The notes under the pieces are model-generated. The model was given only the letters and a program-made list of their open reading frames with translations. It was not told where the DNA came from and did no database searches. The position numbers and the translations under genes are program-made. This document shows positions 44,510 through 54,300 of a DNA stretch of 64,000 nucleotides, in pieces (position 1 is the stretch's first letter; each line of letters starts with the position of its first letter). Source of the DNA: an uncultured Algibacter sp. (lineage in GTDB: Bacteria > Bacteroidota > Bacteroidia > Flavobacteriales > Flavobacteriaceae); contig NZ_CANMAU010000001.1 of the NCBI RefSeq assembly GCF_947495925.1, positions 1 to 64,000 on the forward strand, in the 5' to 3' direction.

Positions 44510-45139
44510 TTATTTACTTAAGTTTGTTTCAATTCCTTCTAAAGCACCTTCTAAAAGTATTACTTGATTTGCATTTAAAATCTTGTAAGTACTTAATTCT
44601 GAAGAAGTTATAACCTCAGAGCCTTTTAAATTGCGCGATGACAAATATACGTTATTATTTGACCCACCCAACACAAACAGAGATTTTTTGTTTTCAAGCT
44701 CTAAAGCCTTTAAAACCGCTGTAAAGTTTTTTGTTTTTGGAGCGTCAAAATTAAAGTCTTCTAAAACCATAATTGACTTCTCTCCTGCTTTGATACTTAA
44801 GGCAGATTTACGTGCTAAACGCTTTAAGTTTTTATTAAGCTTGAAGTTGTAATTTCTTGGTCTTGGACCGAACATACGACCACCACCTTTAAATACACCA
44901 GACTTAATACTACCTGCTCTTGCTGTACCAGTTCCTTTTTGCTTTTTAATCTTACGCGTAGAACCAGAAATCTCCCCTCTCTCTTTAGATTTATGAGTTC
45001 CTTGCCTTTGGTTTGCTAAATATTGTTTAACATCCAAATAAACTGCGTGATTATTAGGCTCAATAGCAAACACATCTTTAGAAAGGTCTGCCTTTCTACC
45101 TGTGTCTTTTCCGTTTATATCTAAAACTGCTACTTTCAT
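44510..45139 (-). CDS. rplD: 50S ribosomal protein L4
   Basis: [29 protein letters not shown]. Confidence 0.97.
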   Translation of the reverse strand: MKVAVLDINGKDTGRKADLSKDVFAIEPNNHAVYLDVKQYLANQRQGTHKSKERGEISGSTRKIKKQKGTGTARAGSIKSGVFKGGGRMFGPRPRNYNFKLNKNLKRLARKSALSIKAGEKSIMVLEDFNFDAPKTKNFTAVLKALELENKKSLFVLGGSNNNVYLSSRNLKGSEVITSSELSTYKILNANQVILLEGALEGIETNLSK

Positions 45140-45756
45140 TATTTTCTAATAATTACATAAGCGTTTTTGTGACCAGGAACACATCCTTTAACCACAAGTA
45201 GATTCTTTTCAGTAACTACTTTTAAAACTCTTAAATTTTGAACTTTAACTGTATCTCCACCCATTCTTCCTGCCATTTTCATTCCTTTGAAAACACGCGC
45301 AGGATAAGATGCTGCTCCAATAGATCCTGGTGCTCTTAAACGGTTATGTTGACCGTGCGTAGCTTGACCTACACCACCGAAACCATGACGCTTTACAACA
45401 CCTTGAAATCCTTTACCTTTAGATGTTCCTGCTACATCAACAAATTCTCCTTCGTTGAAGTGTTCTACAGTGATAGCATCTCCTAATTTGTACCCCTCAT
45501 CAAAACCTTTGAATTCAACAACTTTGCGTTTTACAGAAGTACCCGCTTTTTTAGCATGACCTAAGTCTGCTTTAGTAGCGCTTTTCTCTGTCGCGTCATC
45601 GAAACCTAATTGAACAGCTGAATAACCATCAACTTCCTCAGTTCTGACTTGGGTAACTACGCATGGCCCAGCTTCAATTACTGTACAAGGAATATTCTTC
45701 CCGTTTTCATCAAAGATGCTGGTCATACCGATTTTTTTTCCAATTAACCCAGACAT
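45139..45756 (-). CDS. rplC: 50S ribosomal protein L3
   Basis: [51 protein letters not shown]. Confidence 0.98.
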   Translation of the reverse strand: MSGLIGKKIGMTSIFDENGKNIPCTVIEAGPCVVTQVRTEEVDGYSAVQLGFDDATEKSATKADLGHAKKAGTSVKRKVVEFKGFDEGYKLGDAITVEHFNEGEFVDVAGTSKGKGFQGVVKRHGFGGVGQATHGQHNRLRAPGSIGAASYPARVFKGMKMAGRMGGDTVKVQNLRVLKVVTEKNLLVVKGCVPGHKNAYVIIRK

Positions 45757-45788
45757 AATTATTTATTTAATTTATTACTATTTGCTAT

Positions 45789-45866
45789 TTAAAATTCAAG
45801 GCCGAAATACATTTCAGCCTTGAATTGTATTTTTCCGTTTTTCCCGCGACCGCATCGGTGGGACAT
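45789..45866 (-). CDS. Candidate SD-led leader mini-ORF (25 aa) between rpsJ and rplC: MSHRCGRGKNGKIQFKAEMYFGLEF*
   Basis: Hand translation; preceded by AAAGGAGG, 9 nt from GGAGG to ATG; 3' half overlaps a 15-bp hairpin. Confidence 0.4.
   Translation of the reverse strand: MSHRCGRGKNGKIQFKAEMYFGLEF
45793..45826 (-). promoter_or_regulatory. Hairpin upstream of rplC (AATTCAAGGCTGAAA-tgta-TTTCGGCCTTGAATT)
   Basis: 15-bp stem in minus RNA including one U-G wobble; tetraloop UGUA. Confidence 0.75.
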
Positions 45867-45878
45867 GTTTAAATTCCT

Positions 45879-45894
45879 CCTTTCGAAGGAAAGG
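45879..45894 (-). promoter_or_regulatory. Hairpin partly sequestering the SD just after the rpsJ stop codon
   Basis: cctttc-gaag-gaaagg; minus strand CCTTTCCTTCGAAAGG directly followed by AGG. Confidence 0.6.
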
Positions 45895-45898
45895 CAAA

Positions 45899-46204
45899 CT
45901 ATACTTTAATCTCTACTTCAACACCACTTGGTAACTCTAGTTTCATCAAGGCATCAATAGTTTTTGATGATGACGAGTAGATATCCAATAATCTCTTGTA
46001 AGACGACAATTGAAACTGCTCTCTTGATTTCTTGTTTACGTGAGGAGAACGTAATACAGTGAAAATTTTCTTGTGTGTTGGTAATGGAATTGGCCCAGTT
46101 ACCACAGCACCAGTACTTTTTACTGTTTTTACAATCTTATCAGCAGACTTATCTACCAAGTTATGATCGTAAGATTTTAATTTTATTCTGATTTTTTGAC
46201 TCAT
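45899..46204 (-). CDS. rpsJ: 30S ribosomal protein S10
   Basis: [53 protein letters not shown]. Confidence 0.98.
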   Translation of the reverse strand: MSQKIRIKLKSYDHNLVDKSADKIVKTVKSTGAVVTGPIPLPTHKKIFTVLRSPHVNKKSREQFQLSSYKRLLDIYSSSSKTIDALMKLELPSGVEVEIKV

Positions 46205-46215
46205 TTTCTTAGATT

Positions 46216-48342
46216 TTAAGCTTCTACACCTTTAGCTGCTTTGATAACTTCTTCAGAAATATTTGAAGGCGTTTCAGCATAGTGAGAAAATTCCATTGTT
46301 GACGTTGCACGACCAGACGATAATGTTCTTAATGTTGTAACATATCCAAACATTTCAGATAATGGCACAGTAGCTTTAACTGTTTTTGCACCAGCTCTAT
46401 CTCCCATATCACTTACTTGTCCACGACGTCTATTTAAATCACCTACAATATCACCCATATTTTCTTCAGGAGTAATTACCTCAAGTTTCATGATAGGTTC
46501 CATAATCACTGCTTTTGCAGCTTTTGCAGAGTTTTTAAATCCAAGTTTCGCAGCTAATTCAAAAGATAATTGATCAGAATCTACATCATGGTAAGATCCG
46601 TCTTTCAATGTTACTTTCATAGCATCAACTTCGTAACCTGCCAATGGTCCGTTAACCATTGCCATTTTAAATCCTTTTTCAATTGAAGGGATAAATTCTT
46701 TGGGAACGTTACCACCTTTAATTATAGATTCAAACTGAAGTCCTGTAGCACCTTCTTCAGCTGGCTCGATTGTAAATACAATATCAGCAAATTTACCACG
46801 ACCACCAGATTGTTTTTTATAAACCTCTCTATGATCAGCAGCTTGAGTAATTGCTTCTTTGTACTCAACTTGTGGTTGACCTTGATTTACTTCAACCTTA
46901 AACTCACGTTTAAGACGGTCAACAATAATATCTAAGTGAAGCTCACCCATTCCAGAAATAATAGTCTGTCCTGAAGCTTCATCAGTTCTAGCAGTAAATG
47001 TCGGATCCTCTTCTGCTAATTTAGCTAAAGACATCCCTAATTTATCAACATCTGCTTTTGTTTTAGGCTCAACCGCTATACCAATTACTGGATCAGGGAA
47101 GTCCATAGATTCTAATACAATAGGATTCTTTTCATCAGACATAGTATCACCAGTCTTAATGTCTTTAAATCCAACAGCAGCACCTATATCTCCTGCTTCA
47201 ATATAATCGATAGCATTTTGCTTATTAGAGTGCATTTGATAGATACGAGAAATACGTTCTTTTTTACCAGAACGGTTATTCAAGATGTAGGAACCAGCAT
47301 CTAAACGACCCGAGTATGCTCTAAAGAATGCTAAACGACCTACAAAAGGATCTGTAGCAATTTTAAACGCTAAAGCCGAAAATGGATCTTTAACATCTGG
47401 CTTACGTATCGCTTCCTCTCCTGTTCTTGGATCGGTACCTACAATGTTATCTCTATCTGTAGGAGATGGTAAGTAACGACAAACAGCATCTAATAAAAAT
47501 TGAACCCCTTTATTTTTAAATGCAGAACCACAAATCATTGGAATGATAGCCATATCCATTACAGCAGCTCTAAGCGCAGCATGCACTTCTTCTTCTGTAA
47601 TAGAATCTTCATCTTCCATGAATTTTTCTAAAAGATTCTCATCGTAAGTTGCAACTTCTTCAATTAAAAGTGCACGATACTTACGCGCTTCTTCTTTCAT
47701 ATCTTCTGGAATATCGATCACATCAAAAGTCGCCCCTTGAGTTTCATCATGCCACACTATAGCACGATTCTTAACTAAATCAATAATCCCTTTAAAGTCC
47801 ATCTCATCACCAATGTTTAAAACAATTGGCACAGCGTTAGACTTCAACATATCTTTTACCTGCTGACAAACACCTAAAAAGTTTGACCCTTGACGGTCCA
47901 TTTTATTAACAAAACCGATACGAGGCACTTTATAGTTATCTGCAAGTCTCCAGTTAGTTTCAGATTGCGGCTCAACACCATCAACTGCACTAAACAAGAA
48001 TACTAACCCGTCAAGCACACGTAAAGAACGATTTACCTCTACAGTAAAATCAACGTGCCCTGGAGTATCAATTATATTAAAGTGATACCCTTTAGTATCA
48101 GGAGTTGGTTGTCCATTTTCAATTGGAAACTTCCACTCACAGGTTGTAGCAGCAGAAGTAATTGTAATACCCCTTTCTTGCTCTTGCTCCATCCAGTCCA
48201 TTGTAGCAGCACCATCATGCACTTCTCCAATTTTATGAGACACACCTGTATAATAAAGAATACGCTCTGTAGTAGTAGTTTTTCCTGCATCAATATGTGC
48301 AGCAATACCTATATTTCTAGTGAATTTTAAATCTCTTGCCAT
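46216..48342 (-). CDS. fusA: Elongation factor G
   Basis: [38 protein letters not shown]. Confidence 0.98.
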   Translation of the reverse strand: MARDLKFTRNIGIAAHIDAGKTTTTERILYYTGVSHKIGEVHDGAATMDWMEQEQERGITITSAATTCEWKFPIENGQPTPDTKGYHFNIIDTPGHVDFTVEVNRSLRVLDGLVFLFSAVDGVEPQSETNWRLADNYKVPRIGFVNKMDRQGSNFLGVCQQVKDMLKSNAVPIVLNIGDEMDFKGIIDLVKNRAIVWHDETQGATFDVIDIPEDMKEEARKYRALLIEEVATYDENLLEKFMEDEDSITEEEVHAALRAAVMDMAIIPMICGSAFKNKGVQFLLDAVCRYLPSPTDRDNIVGTDPRTGEEAIRKPDVKDPFSALAFKIATDPFVGRLAFFRAYSGRLDAGSYILNNRSGKKERISRIYQMHSNKQNAIDYIEAGDIGAAVGFKDIKTGDTMSDEKNPIVLESMDFPDPVIGIAVEPKTKADVDKLGMSLAKLAEEDPTFTARTDEASGQTIISGMGELHLDIIVDRLKREFKVEVNQGQPQVEYKEAITQAADHREVYKKQSGGRGKFADIVFTIEPAEEGATGLQFESIIKGGNVPKEFIPSIEKGFKMAMVNGPLAGYEVDAMKVTLKDGSYHDVDSDQLSFELAAKLGFKNSAKAAKAVIMEPIMKLEVITPEENMGDIVGDLNRRRGQVSDMGDRAGAKTVKATVPLSEMFGYVTTLRTLSSGRATSTMEFSHYAETPSNISEEVIKAAKGVEA

Positions 48343-48348
48343 GTCCTA

Positions 48349-48825
48349 TTAAAATCTAAAGTGAGAGAACGCTTTGTTTGCTTCAGCCATTTTATGAGTA
48401 TCAACTCTTTTCTTAACAGCCGCTCCTTCTTCTTTAGCCGCAGCTAAAATTTCCGAAGCCAGACGTAAGGCCATAGATTTTTCATTACGTTTTCTAGAAT
48501 AACCAATCAACCATTTCATAGCTGTTGATACTTTTCTATCCGGACGAATCTGCATTGGAATTTGGAATGTTGCACCACCAACACGACGACTACGTACTTC
48601 TACGTGAGGCATCACATTTGATAACGCATCTTTCCAGATCTCTAAAGCTGTTTTTTCTTCGTCTGTTTTTTTCGAATCTACAATATCAATTGCATCGTAG
48701 AATACTTTAAAAGCGATAGACTTCTTTCCATCCCACATCATCATGTTAACGAAACGAGTTACTAACTGATCGTTAAAACGTGGATCTGGTAAAAGCGGTC
48801 TCTTTTTTGCTGCTCTTTTTCTCAT
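48349..48825 (-). CDS. rpsG: 30S ribosomal protein S7
   Basis: [27 protein letters not shown]. Confidence 0.98.
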   Translation of the reverse strand: MRKRAAKKRPLLPDPRFNDQLVTRFVNMMMWDGKKSIAFKVFYDAIDIVDSKKTDEEKTALEIWKDALSNVMPHVEVRSRRVGGATFQIPMQIRPDRKVSTAMKWLIGYSRKRNEKSMALRLASEILAAAKEEGAAVKKRVDTHKMAEANKAFSHFRF

Positions 48826-48846
48826 GTCTTCTTCTTAAAGTTTTAA

Positions 48847-49221
48847 TTACTTTTTAGGGCGTTTAGCACCATACTTAGATCTACGTTGCGTTCTACCTGA
48901 AACACCTGCTGTGTCTAAAGCACCACGTACAATGTGATATCTAACTCCTGGCAAATCTTTTACCCTTCCACCTCTAACCAATACTATCGAGTGCTCTTGT
49001 AAATTATGTCCTTCACCACCGATGTATGCATTAACCTCGTTTCCGTTTGTTAAACGAACCCTTGCTACCTTACGCATTGCTGAGTTAGGTTTTTTAGGAG
49101 TTGTTGTGTAAACACGAGTACACACACCACGTCTTTGCGGACAAGAATCTAAAGCAGCCGATTTACTCTTCTTGGTTATTTTGGCTCTTCCTTTTCTTAC
49201 TAATTGCGAAATTGTTGGCAT
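48847..49221 (-). CDS. rpsL: 30S ribosomal protein S12
   Basis: [31 protein letters not shown]. Confidence 0.98.
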   Translation of the reverse strand: MPTISQLVRKGRAKITKKSKSAALDSCPQRRGVCTRVYTTTPKKPNSAMRKVARVRLTNGNEVNAYIGGEGHNLQEHSIVLVRGGRVKDLPGVRYHIVRGALDTAGVSGRTQRRSKYGAKRPKK

Positions 49222-49263
49222 ATATATTAATATAAATTTTATTATCCTCTTCTAAGAGGGGTG

Positions 49264-49293
49264 CAAATGTAGAAATTAAAATTTGAAATTCAA
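49264..49293 (-). promoter_or_regulatory. Promoter of str/S10 cluster: TTG-N19-TACATTTG
   Basis: caaatgta (49264-49271), 19 nt, caa (49291-49293); 43 nt upstream of rpsL ATG. Confidence 0.85.
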
Positions 49294-49396
49294 ACCCTAA
49301 ATCATTAATTTTCAATAGAAAGTAAAAATTACTTCTACACCTATATTATAAGCTTAGATTTTCCGTTAGATTTACAGAAAAAATAGCTTTTAAAAA

Positions 49397-51094
49397 TTGC
49401 AAAAACCTTCCCTTTTAATCCTAATAATATTTCTAAGTTTCCTTTCAAAAGGATTAGGTCAAACTTTGCATTTAAAAATTGACGGATATTCCAAAGGAGA
49501 AACCAAAATATTAGACTCCTTAAATTATTCAAAAAGCCATATTAACTTTATCTCTATACAATCAGAAATAGATTCTATTCAAAACACTCTCAGAACCATT
49601 GGCTATATAGAAAATAAGTTGCTCGCCATAAAAAAGAAAAACGACAGTAGCTTTCACGCCCAAATACACCTAAAAAAACAATTCAGCAGTATACATATAT
49701 ATTATAGTAAAACAGATATAAAAAAGGATCACTTAAATTTTATTTCTAAAGATGTTCAAGACAATTACTTTATTCTTAATATTTCTGATGTTGAAAACGC
49801 ATTAACTTTTATTAATAATGAAATATCGCAAAACGGACAACCTTTCTCAAAATTGAAGCTCGACAATTTTAGAAAAGATGATAAATCTAATTTCTTAAAA
49901 GCCGATTTGATTCTTAGTAAGAATAACAACAAAAGAACAACCGATAAAATAGTTATTAAAGGTTATGAGAAGTTTCCGCGTTCATATTTAAGACACTATT
50001 TAAAAATTAAACGAAAGCAAGAATTTAATTTAGAAGCTATTAGAAAGAAAACGGCAGAACTCAATAGTTTAAATTTTGCCAATGAACTAAAATCTCCTGA
50101 AGTATTATTCACTAAAGATTCCACCACATTGTTTCTTTATCTTGAAAAATCAAAGAGTAATGCCTTTGATGGTTTTCTAGGTTTTGGTACAAATGAAGAA
50201 ACTAATAAACTACAATTTGATGGTTATTTGAATTTAAATCTTATCAATAATTTAAATTTCGGAGAATCTTTCCACTTATTATATAAGAGTGATGAAAACG
50301 ACCAACAAACATTTGAAGCCGATGTTTCACTGCCCTACCTATTTAAATCCCCCATAGGAGTTGATCTTCAATTACGCATCTTTAGAAGAGATTCATCATT
50401 TACAACTACAAATCAATCTGCAAAACTCCATTATCAAATTAATTCCAAACATAAGATTTTTGGTGGTGTTATTACCTCAGAATCAAACAATCTTTTATCC
50501 GAAGACATCGTATCATCAATAACAGACTATAAAACTCAATACTTTACATTTGCCTATCAATTTATAGAACCTCAAAATCGCAACATACTTTTTCCAATAA
50601 ATTCCAGAGCTTTCATAGAAACAGGATTCGGAGAAAGAACGAGTGTTAGTTCTTCAGAACAACAAACACAACTATTATTGGATGCCAATAAAATCTTTAA
50701 TCTTAATTTAAAGAATAGTTTCTTTTTTAGAGTGAATGGCGCTAGTTTGATTTCAGATTCATACTTTGAAAATGAATTATTGAGGTTTGGAGGAATTAAT
50801 TCCATTAGGGGATTTGAAGAAAACAGTCTTTATGCGACACTCTATGGTGTTATTAATACAGAATATCGTTACCAAATTTCCAATTCTATTTATGTGCACA
50901 CCATAATAGACGCGGCATACTTTGAAAACCAAATAATCAATTCTAATCAAAAACTCTTTGGTTATGGCTTTGGTTTTGGACTTTTAACCAAAGCAGGATT
51001 ATTCCGATTCAATTATGCAAATGGCAAAAGTGAAGATGTTTCATTTAAGCTATCAAACTCAAAAGTTCATTTAAGTTTAACTTCAAAATTTTAG
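49397..51094 (+). CDS. BamA/TamA (Omp85)-like outer membrane protein
   Basis: Signal peptide; POTRA-like N-terminus; LLRFGGINSIRGFEENSLYA barrel motif; terminal F. Confidence 0.7.
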   Translation: MQKPSLLILIIFLSFLSKGLGQTLHLKIDGYSKGETKILDSLNYSKSHINFISIQSEIDSIQNTLRTIGYIENKLLAIKKKNDSSFHAQIHLKKQFSSIHIYYSKTDIKKDHLNFISKDVQDNYFILNISDVENALTFINNEISQNGQPFSKLKLDNFRKDDKSNFLKADLILSKNNNKRTTDKIVIKGYEKFPRSYLRHYLKIKRKQEFNLEAIRKKTAELNSLNFANELKSPEVLFTKDSTTLFLYLEKSKSNAFDGFLGFGTNEETNKLQFDGYLNLNLINNLNFGESFHLLYKSDENDQQTFEADVSLPYLFKSPIGVDLQLRIFRRDSSFTTTNQSAKLHYQINSKHKIFGGVITSESNNLLSEDIVSSITDYKTQYFTFAYQFIEPQNRNILFPINSRAFIETGFGERTSVSSSEQQTQLLLDANKIFNLNLKNSFFFRVNGASLISDSYFENELLRFGGINSIRGFEENSLYATLYGVINTEYRYQISNSIYVHTIIDAAYFENQIINSNQKLFGYGFGFGLLTKAGLFRFNYANGKSEDVSFKLSNSKVHLSLTSKF

Positions 51095-51211
51095 TTTTAG
51101 CTTACAATTTTTCAACGATTTTGCACAAATTGGTAAATTTTAACCATTATTTATTGTTTTATTAACTTTTTATTATGATTTTTGGCATTGACTAATTCAA
51201 ATAATTATAAA

Positions 51212-54200
51212 ATGAAAACAAAGTTTAGTGGAATTCTAACGCTACTACTAGCGTTTGTCGTGCAAATAACGTTTGCACAAGAAAAAACTATTTCAGGAAC
51301 AGTTTCGGATGGATCAGGTTTACCATTGCCAGGAACTACTGTTTTAGTTAAGGGTACAACAAATGGTACCTCAACAGATTTTGATGGTAACTATTCTATT
51401 CAAGCTAATTCTGGAGATACTCTAGTTTATAGTTTTGTTGGTTATTCAACTCAGGAGGTTGTTGTTGGATCGTCAAGCACACTCAACGTAACATTGACTG
51501 AAGACGCGGAGTCCTTAGAGGAGGTTGTTATTACTGGTAGTGCATCAGGAAAATCAATTAAGGAATTAAGTTTTGCTTTAGGACAAGTGAACAATGAGCT
51601 TCTGGATAATGTTCCACAACCAAATGCAGGCCAAGCCCTTCAAGGTAAAATTTCAGGTGTTTCCGTTTCTCCTTCTGGTGGACAACCAGGTAGTGACGTG
51701 AACATCCAATTAAGAACAGCCAATTCATTAGCAACTGGTCAAAACCCTTTGATTATCTTAGATGGTGTTATCTTAGAGGGAGGCTTAGCAGATATCAATA
51801 CGGAAGATATCGATCGTATTGAGGTTGCCAAAGGTGCAGCTGGAGCCTCATTATACGGGTCTAGAGCGGCAAATGGTGTGATCCAAATATTTTCTAAACG
51901 CGGTAAATATGGGGATAAAGTAAATGTTACATATAGATCTGAAATTGGTTGGAGAAATGTGAATGCTGAATATGATTTAGCAAACACGCATAAGTTCTTA
52001 ATGCTTCCTGATGGTTCCGATTTTGATTTATCTACAGGCTCAAGACAACTTGATCCAGATGGATTTGCAGATAATCCTTATCCAGCAGGCAGTCCCTTGT
52101 ATGATAATCAAGATAGAGTCTTTCAAACAGGTCAATTCAATTCGCATTTTGCCTCTGTGAATGGAGGTAGTGAAAGTGTGAGATATTTATTCTCTTATTC
52201 AAGACTGGATGATGAAGGAATTTTCAAGGAGGTTGATAATTACAGAAGAGACAACTTCAGATTAAACTTAGATAGTAAATTATCTGAAAAATTGAACTTA
52301 AAAACATCTCTTTTTTATGGTAACTCAAGAAGAGATGCTGGGATTAATTCTGGATCCACTGCGAATGTTCTTTTTGCTACCTTAATGTCAGAACCAATAC
52401 ATGATATGCTTGCTCCTAATGAAGAAGATGGCTCGCCTTACAATTATGACTTTGACACTATTGATGGGAATAACAGAAACCCACTTTATCAATTAGCTAA
52501 TAATGACAGACAAGAAAGAAGAAATAGAGTTTTAGGTAATGTAGCTTTAGACTATAAAATTATGCCATGGCTAACCTTAAATGGTTCTTATTCTTATGAT
52601 TACGAAAACAACGCCTTTGAAAACTATATACCAAAAGGTTATTTGTCTGACAGCCCTGATGGACAAGCTAAGGATATAGGTTTTATCCAAAGATCTAATT
52701 TCAACGGTCGTGCACAAAATATTAGGTTTAATGCATTATTCTCTCAAGCTTTTGGTGAGGATGACGCTTTTAATTTAAACTTTAGATTAAGTTACTTAAA
52801 TGAAAGATATAATAGTTCATTTAATAATGCCGAAGGTTATAATTTAGCTGTCTCTGGTATTCGTTCATTAGACAATATCAAAGATAGACCAGCTTTAGCT
52901 TCAGAAGCTCAAACCATTATATCTGATAGTTATTTTGCCATTGCAGATATTGATTATAAAAAGAAATATATATTTAGTGGGGTTGTAAGACGTGAAGGAT
53001 CTTCTTTATTCGGCCCCGACACTAGATGGGCGAATTATTTTAGAACGAGTTTTGCTTACAGGTTAACTGAAGATTTTGAAATCCCAGGTATTCAAGAATT
53101 AAAATTAAGAGCATCATATGGTACAGCTGGTATTAGACCAACTTATGAAATGAGATTTGAAACTTTTACATTAAGAAATGGAGCAGCAACTAAATCAACT
53201 ATTGGTAATAATCAATTAAAACCTGCTAAAACAGGTGAACTAGAATTAGGTATTAATGTTGACTTCTTAGATCGTTTTAATTTTGAATTTAATTATGTGA
53301 GAGCAGTAACAGACGATCAAATTCTTAATGTTCCATTATCTGCAGCTACAGGCTTTGGTTCTCAGTGGAGAAATGCTGGAGAAATAGAAGGTACAACTCT
53401 TGAAGCTTCTTTAAACTATGATATTATTAGAAATGAGAATTTCTCATGGAATTTAGGAATCGTTTGGGATAAATCTAAACAAAAAATCACACGCCTAGAT
53501 GTTCCTTCATACCTAACGGGACCAGGAACTCAGAACACAACTTTCTTTAGAGTAGAAGAAGGTCAAAACTTTGGTATTATGTATGGTACGGATTTTATTA
53601 GATCTTTATCAGATTTGCCAGCAGGTCTTAATCCTAGTGATTATGTCGTAAATGGTGAAGGTTATGTGGTTGATGCAGGAACTGGATCAACACCTGTTGC
53701 CCGAGTTGATGATGAAGGTAATGCCTTTTTCGTAATTGGTGATATTACTCCAGACTTTAGAATGGGTATAAACACCTCTCTGAAATATAAGAATTGGGCA
53801 TTTTACTCCCTTTTCGACTGGAAACAAGGTGGTGATATTTATAATAGAACTAACCAATGGTTATATCGTGATACAAGGCATGCAGTTTCTGCAAATTCAC
53901 AGACTCCAGCAGCCTTTTACGCAGGTCTTTACAATACTGGTAACCCAAGTTCTGGTTTTATAGAAGATGGTTCGTTTGTTAAACTTAGGGAACTTTCTCT
54001 TTATTACACGCTTAACGGTGACCAAATGGGTAACGTTGGTAAATTCATTGAGAGTGTTAGACTAGGTTTTATTGGTAGAAACCTAATCACTTGGTCAGAC
54101 TATAGTGGTTTCGATCCGGAAATTACAAATCAAGCTGAAGCATCTAGATCGGACTTAACAAGTAGAGATACTAATGGTCTTGGTAATGACGCGAATACCC

Positions 54201-54289
54201 CTGGTGGTGACCCTAATGTATTTAAAGTGGATAACTTTCCTTATCCTACTACTAGATCGTATAGCTTTTCTGTGCAATTAAACTTTTAA
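51212..54289 (+). CDS. SusC/RagA family TonB-linked outer membrane protein
   Basis: ATG at 51212 (MKTKFSGILTLLLAFVVQITFAQEKTISGTVSDGSGLPLPGTTV); plug SLYGSRAANGVIQIFSK; C-terminal SFSVQLNF. Confidence 0.95.
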   Translation: MKTKFSGILTLLLAFVVQITFAQEKTISGTVSDGSGLPLPGTTVLVKGTTNGTSTDFDGNYSIQANSGDTLVYSFVGYSTQEVVVGSSSTLNVTLTEDAESLEEVVITGSASGKSIKELSFALGQVNNELLDNVPQPNAGQALQGKISGVSVSPSGGQPGSDVNIQLRTANSLATGQNPLIILDGVILEGGLADINTEDIDRIEVAKGAAGASLYGSRAANGVIQIFSKRGKYGDKVNVTYRSEIGWRNVNAEYDLANTHKFLMLPDGSDFDLSTGSRQLDPDGFADNPYPAGSPLYDNQDRVFQTGQFNSHFASVNGGSESVRYLFSYSRLDDEGIFKEVDNYRRDNFRLNLDSKLSEKLNLKTSLFYGNSRRDAGINSGSTANVLFATLMSEPIHDMLAPNEEDGSPYNYDFDTIDGNNRNPLYQLANNDRQERRNRVLGNVALDYKIMPWLTLNGSYSYDYENNAFENYIPKGYLSDSPDGQAKDIGFIQRSNFNGRAQNIRFNALFSQAFGEDDAFNLNFRLSYLNERYNSSFNNAEGYNLAVSGIRSLDNIKDRPALASEAQTIISDSYFAIADIDYKKKYIFSGVVRREGSSLFGPDTRWANYFRTSFAYRLTEDFEIPGIQELKLRASYGTAGIRPTYEMRFETFTLRNGAATKSTIGNNQLKPAKTGELELGINVDFLDRFNFEFNYVRAVTDDQILNVPLSAATGFGSQWRNAGEIEGTTLEASLNYDIIRNENFSWNLGIVWDKSKQKITRLDVPSYLTGPGTQNTTFFRVEEGQNFGIMYGTDFIRSLSDLPAGLNPSDYVVNGEGYVVDAGTGSTPVARVDDEGNAFFVIGDITPDFRMGINTSLKYKNWAFYSLFDWKQGGDIYNRTNQWLYRDTRHAVSANSQTPAAFYAGLYNTGNPSSGFIEDGSFVKLRELSLYYTLNGDQMGNVGKFIESVRLGFIGRNLITWSDYSGFDPEITNQAEASRSDLTSRDTNGLGNDANTPGGDPNVFKVDNFPYPTTRSYSFSVQLNF

Positions 54290-54300
54290 AAAAAAACAAA

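Noticed and set aside
45875-45885. cctcctttc resembling the 16S rRNA 3' end on the plus strand
   Set aside because: No other rRNA sequence is nearby; better explained as the complement of the SD (AAAGGAGG) on the minus strand.
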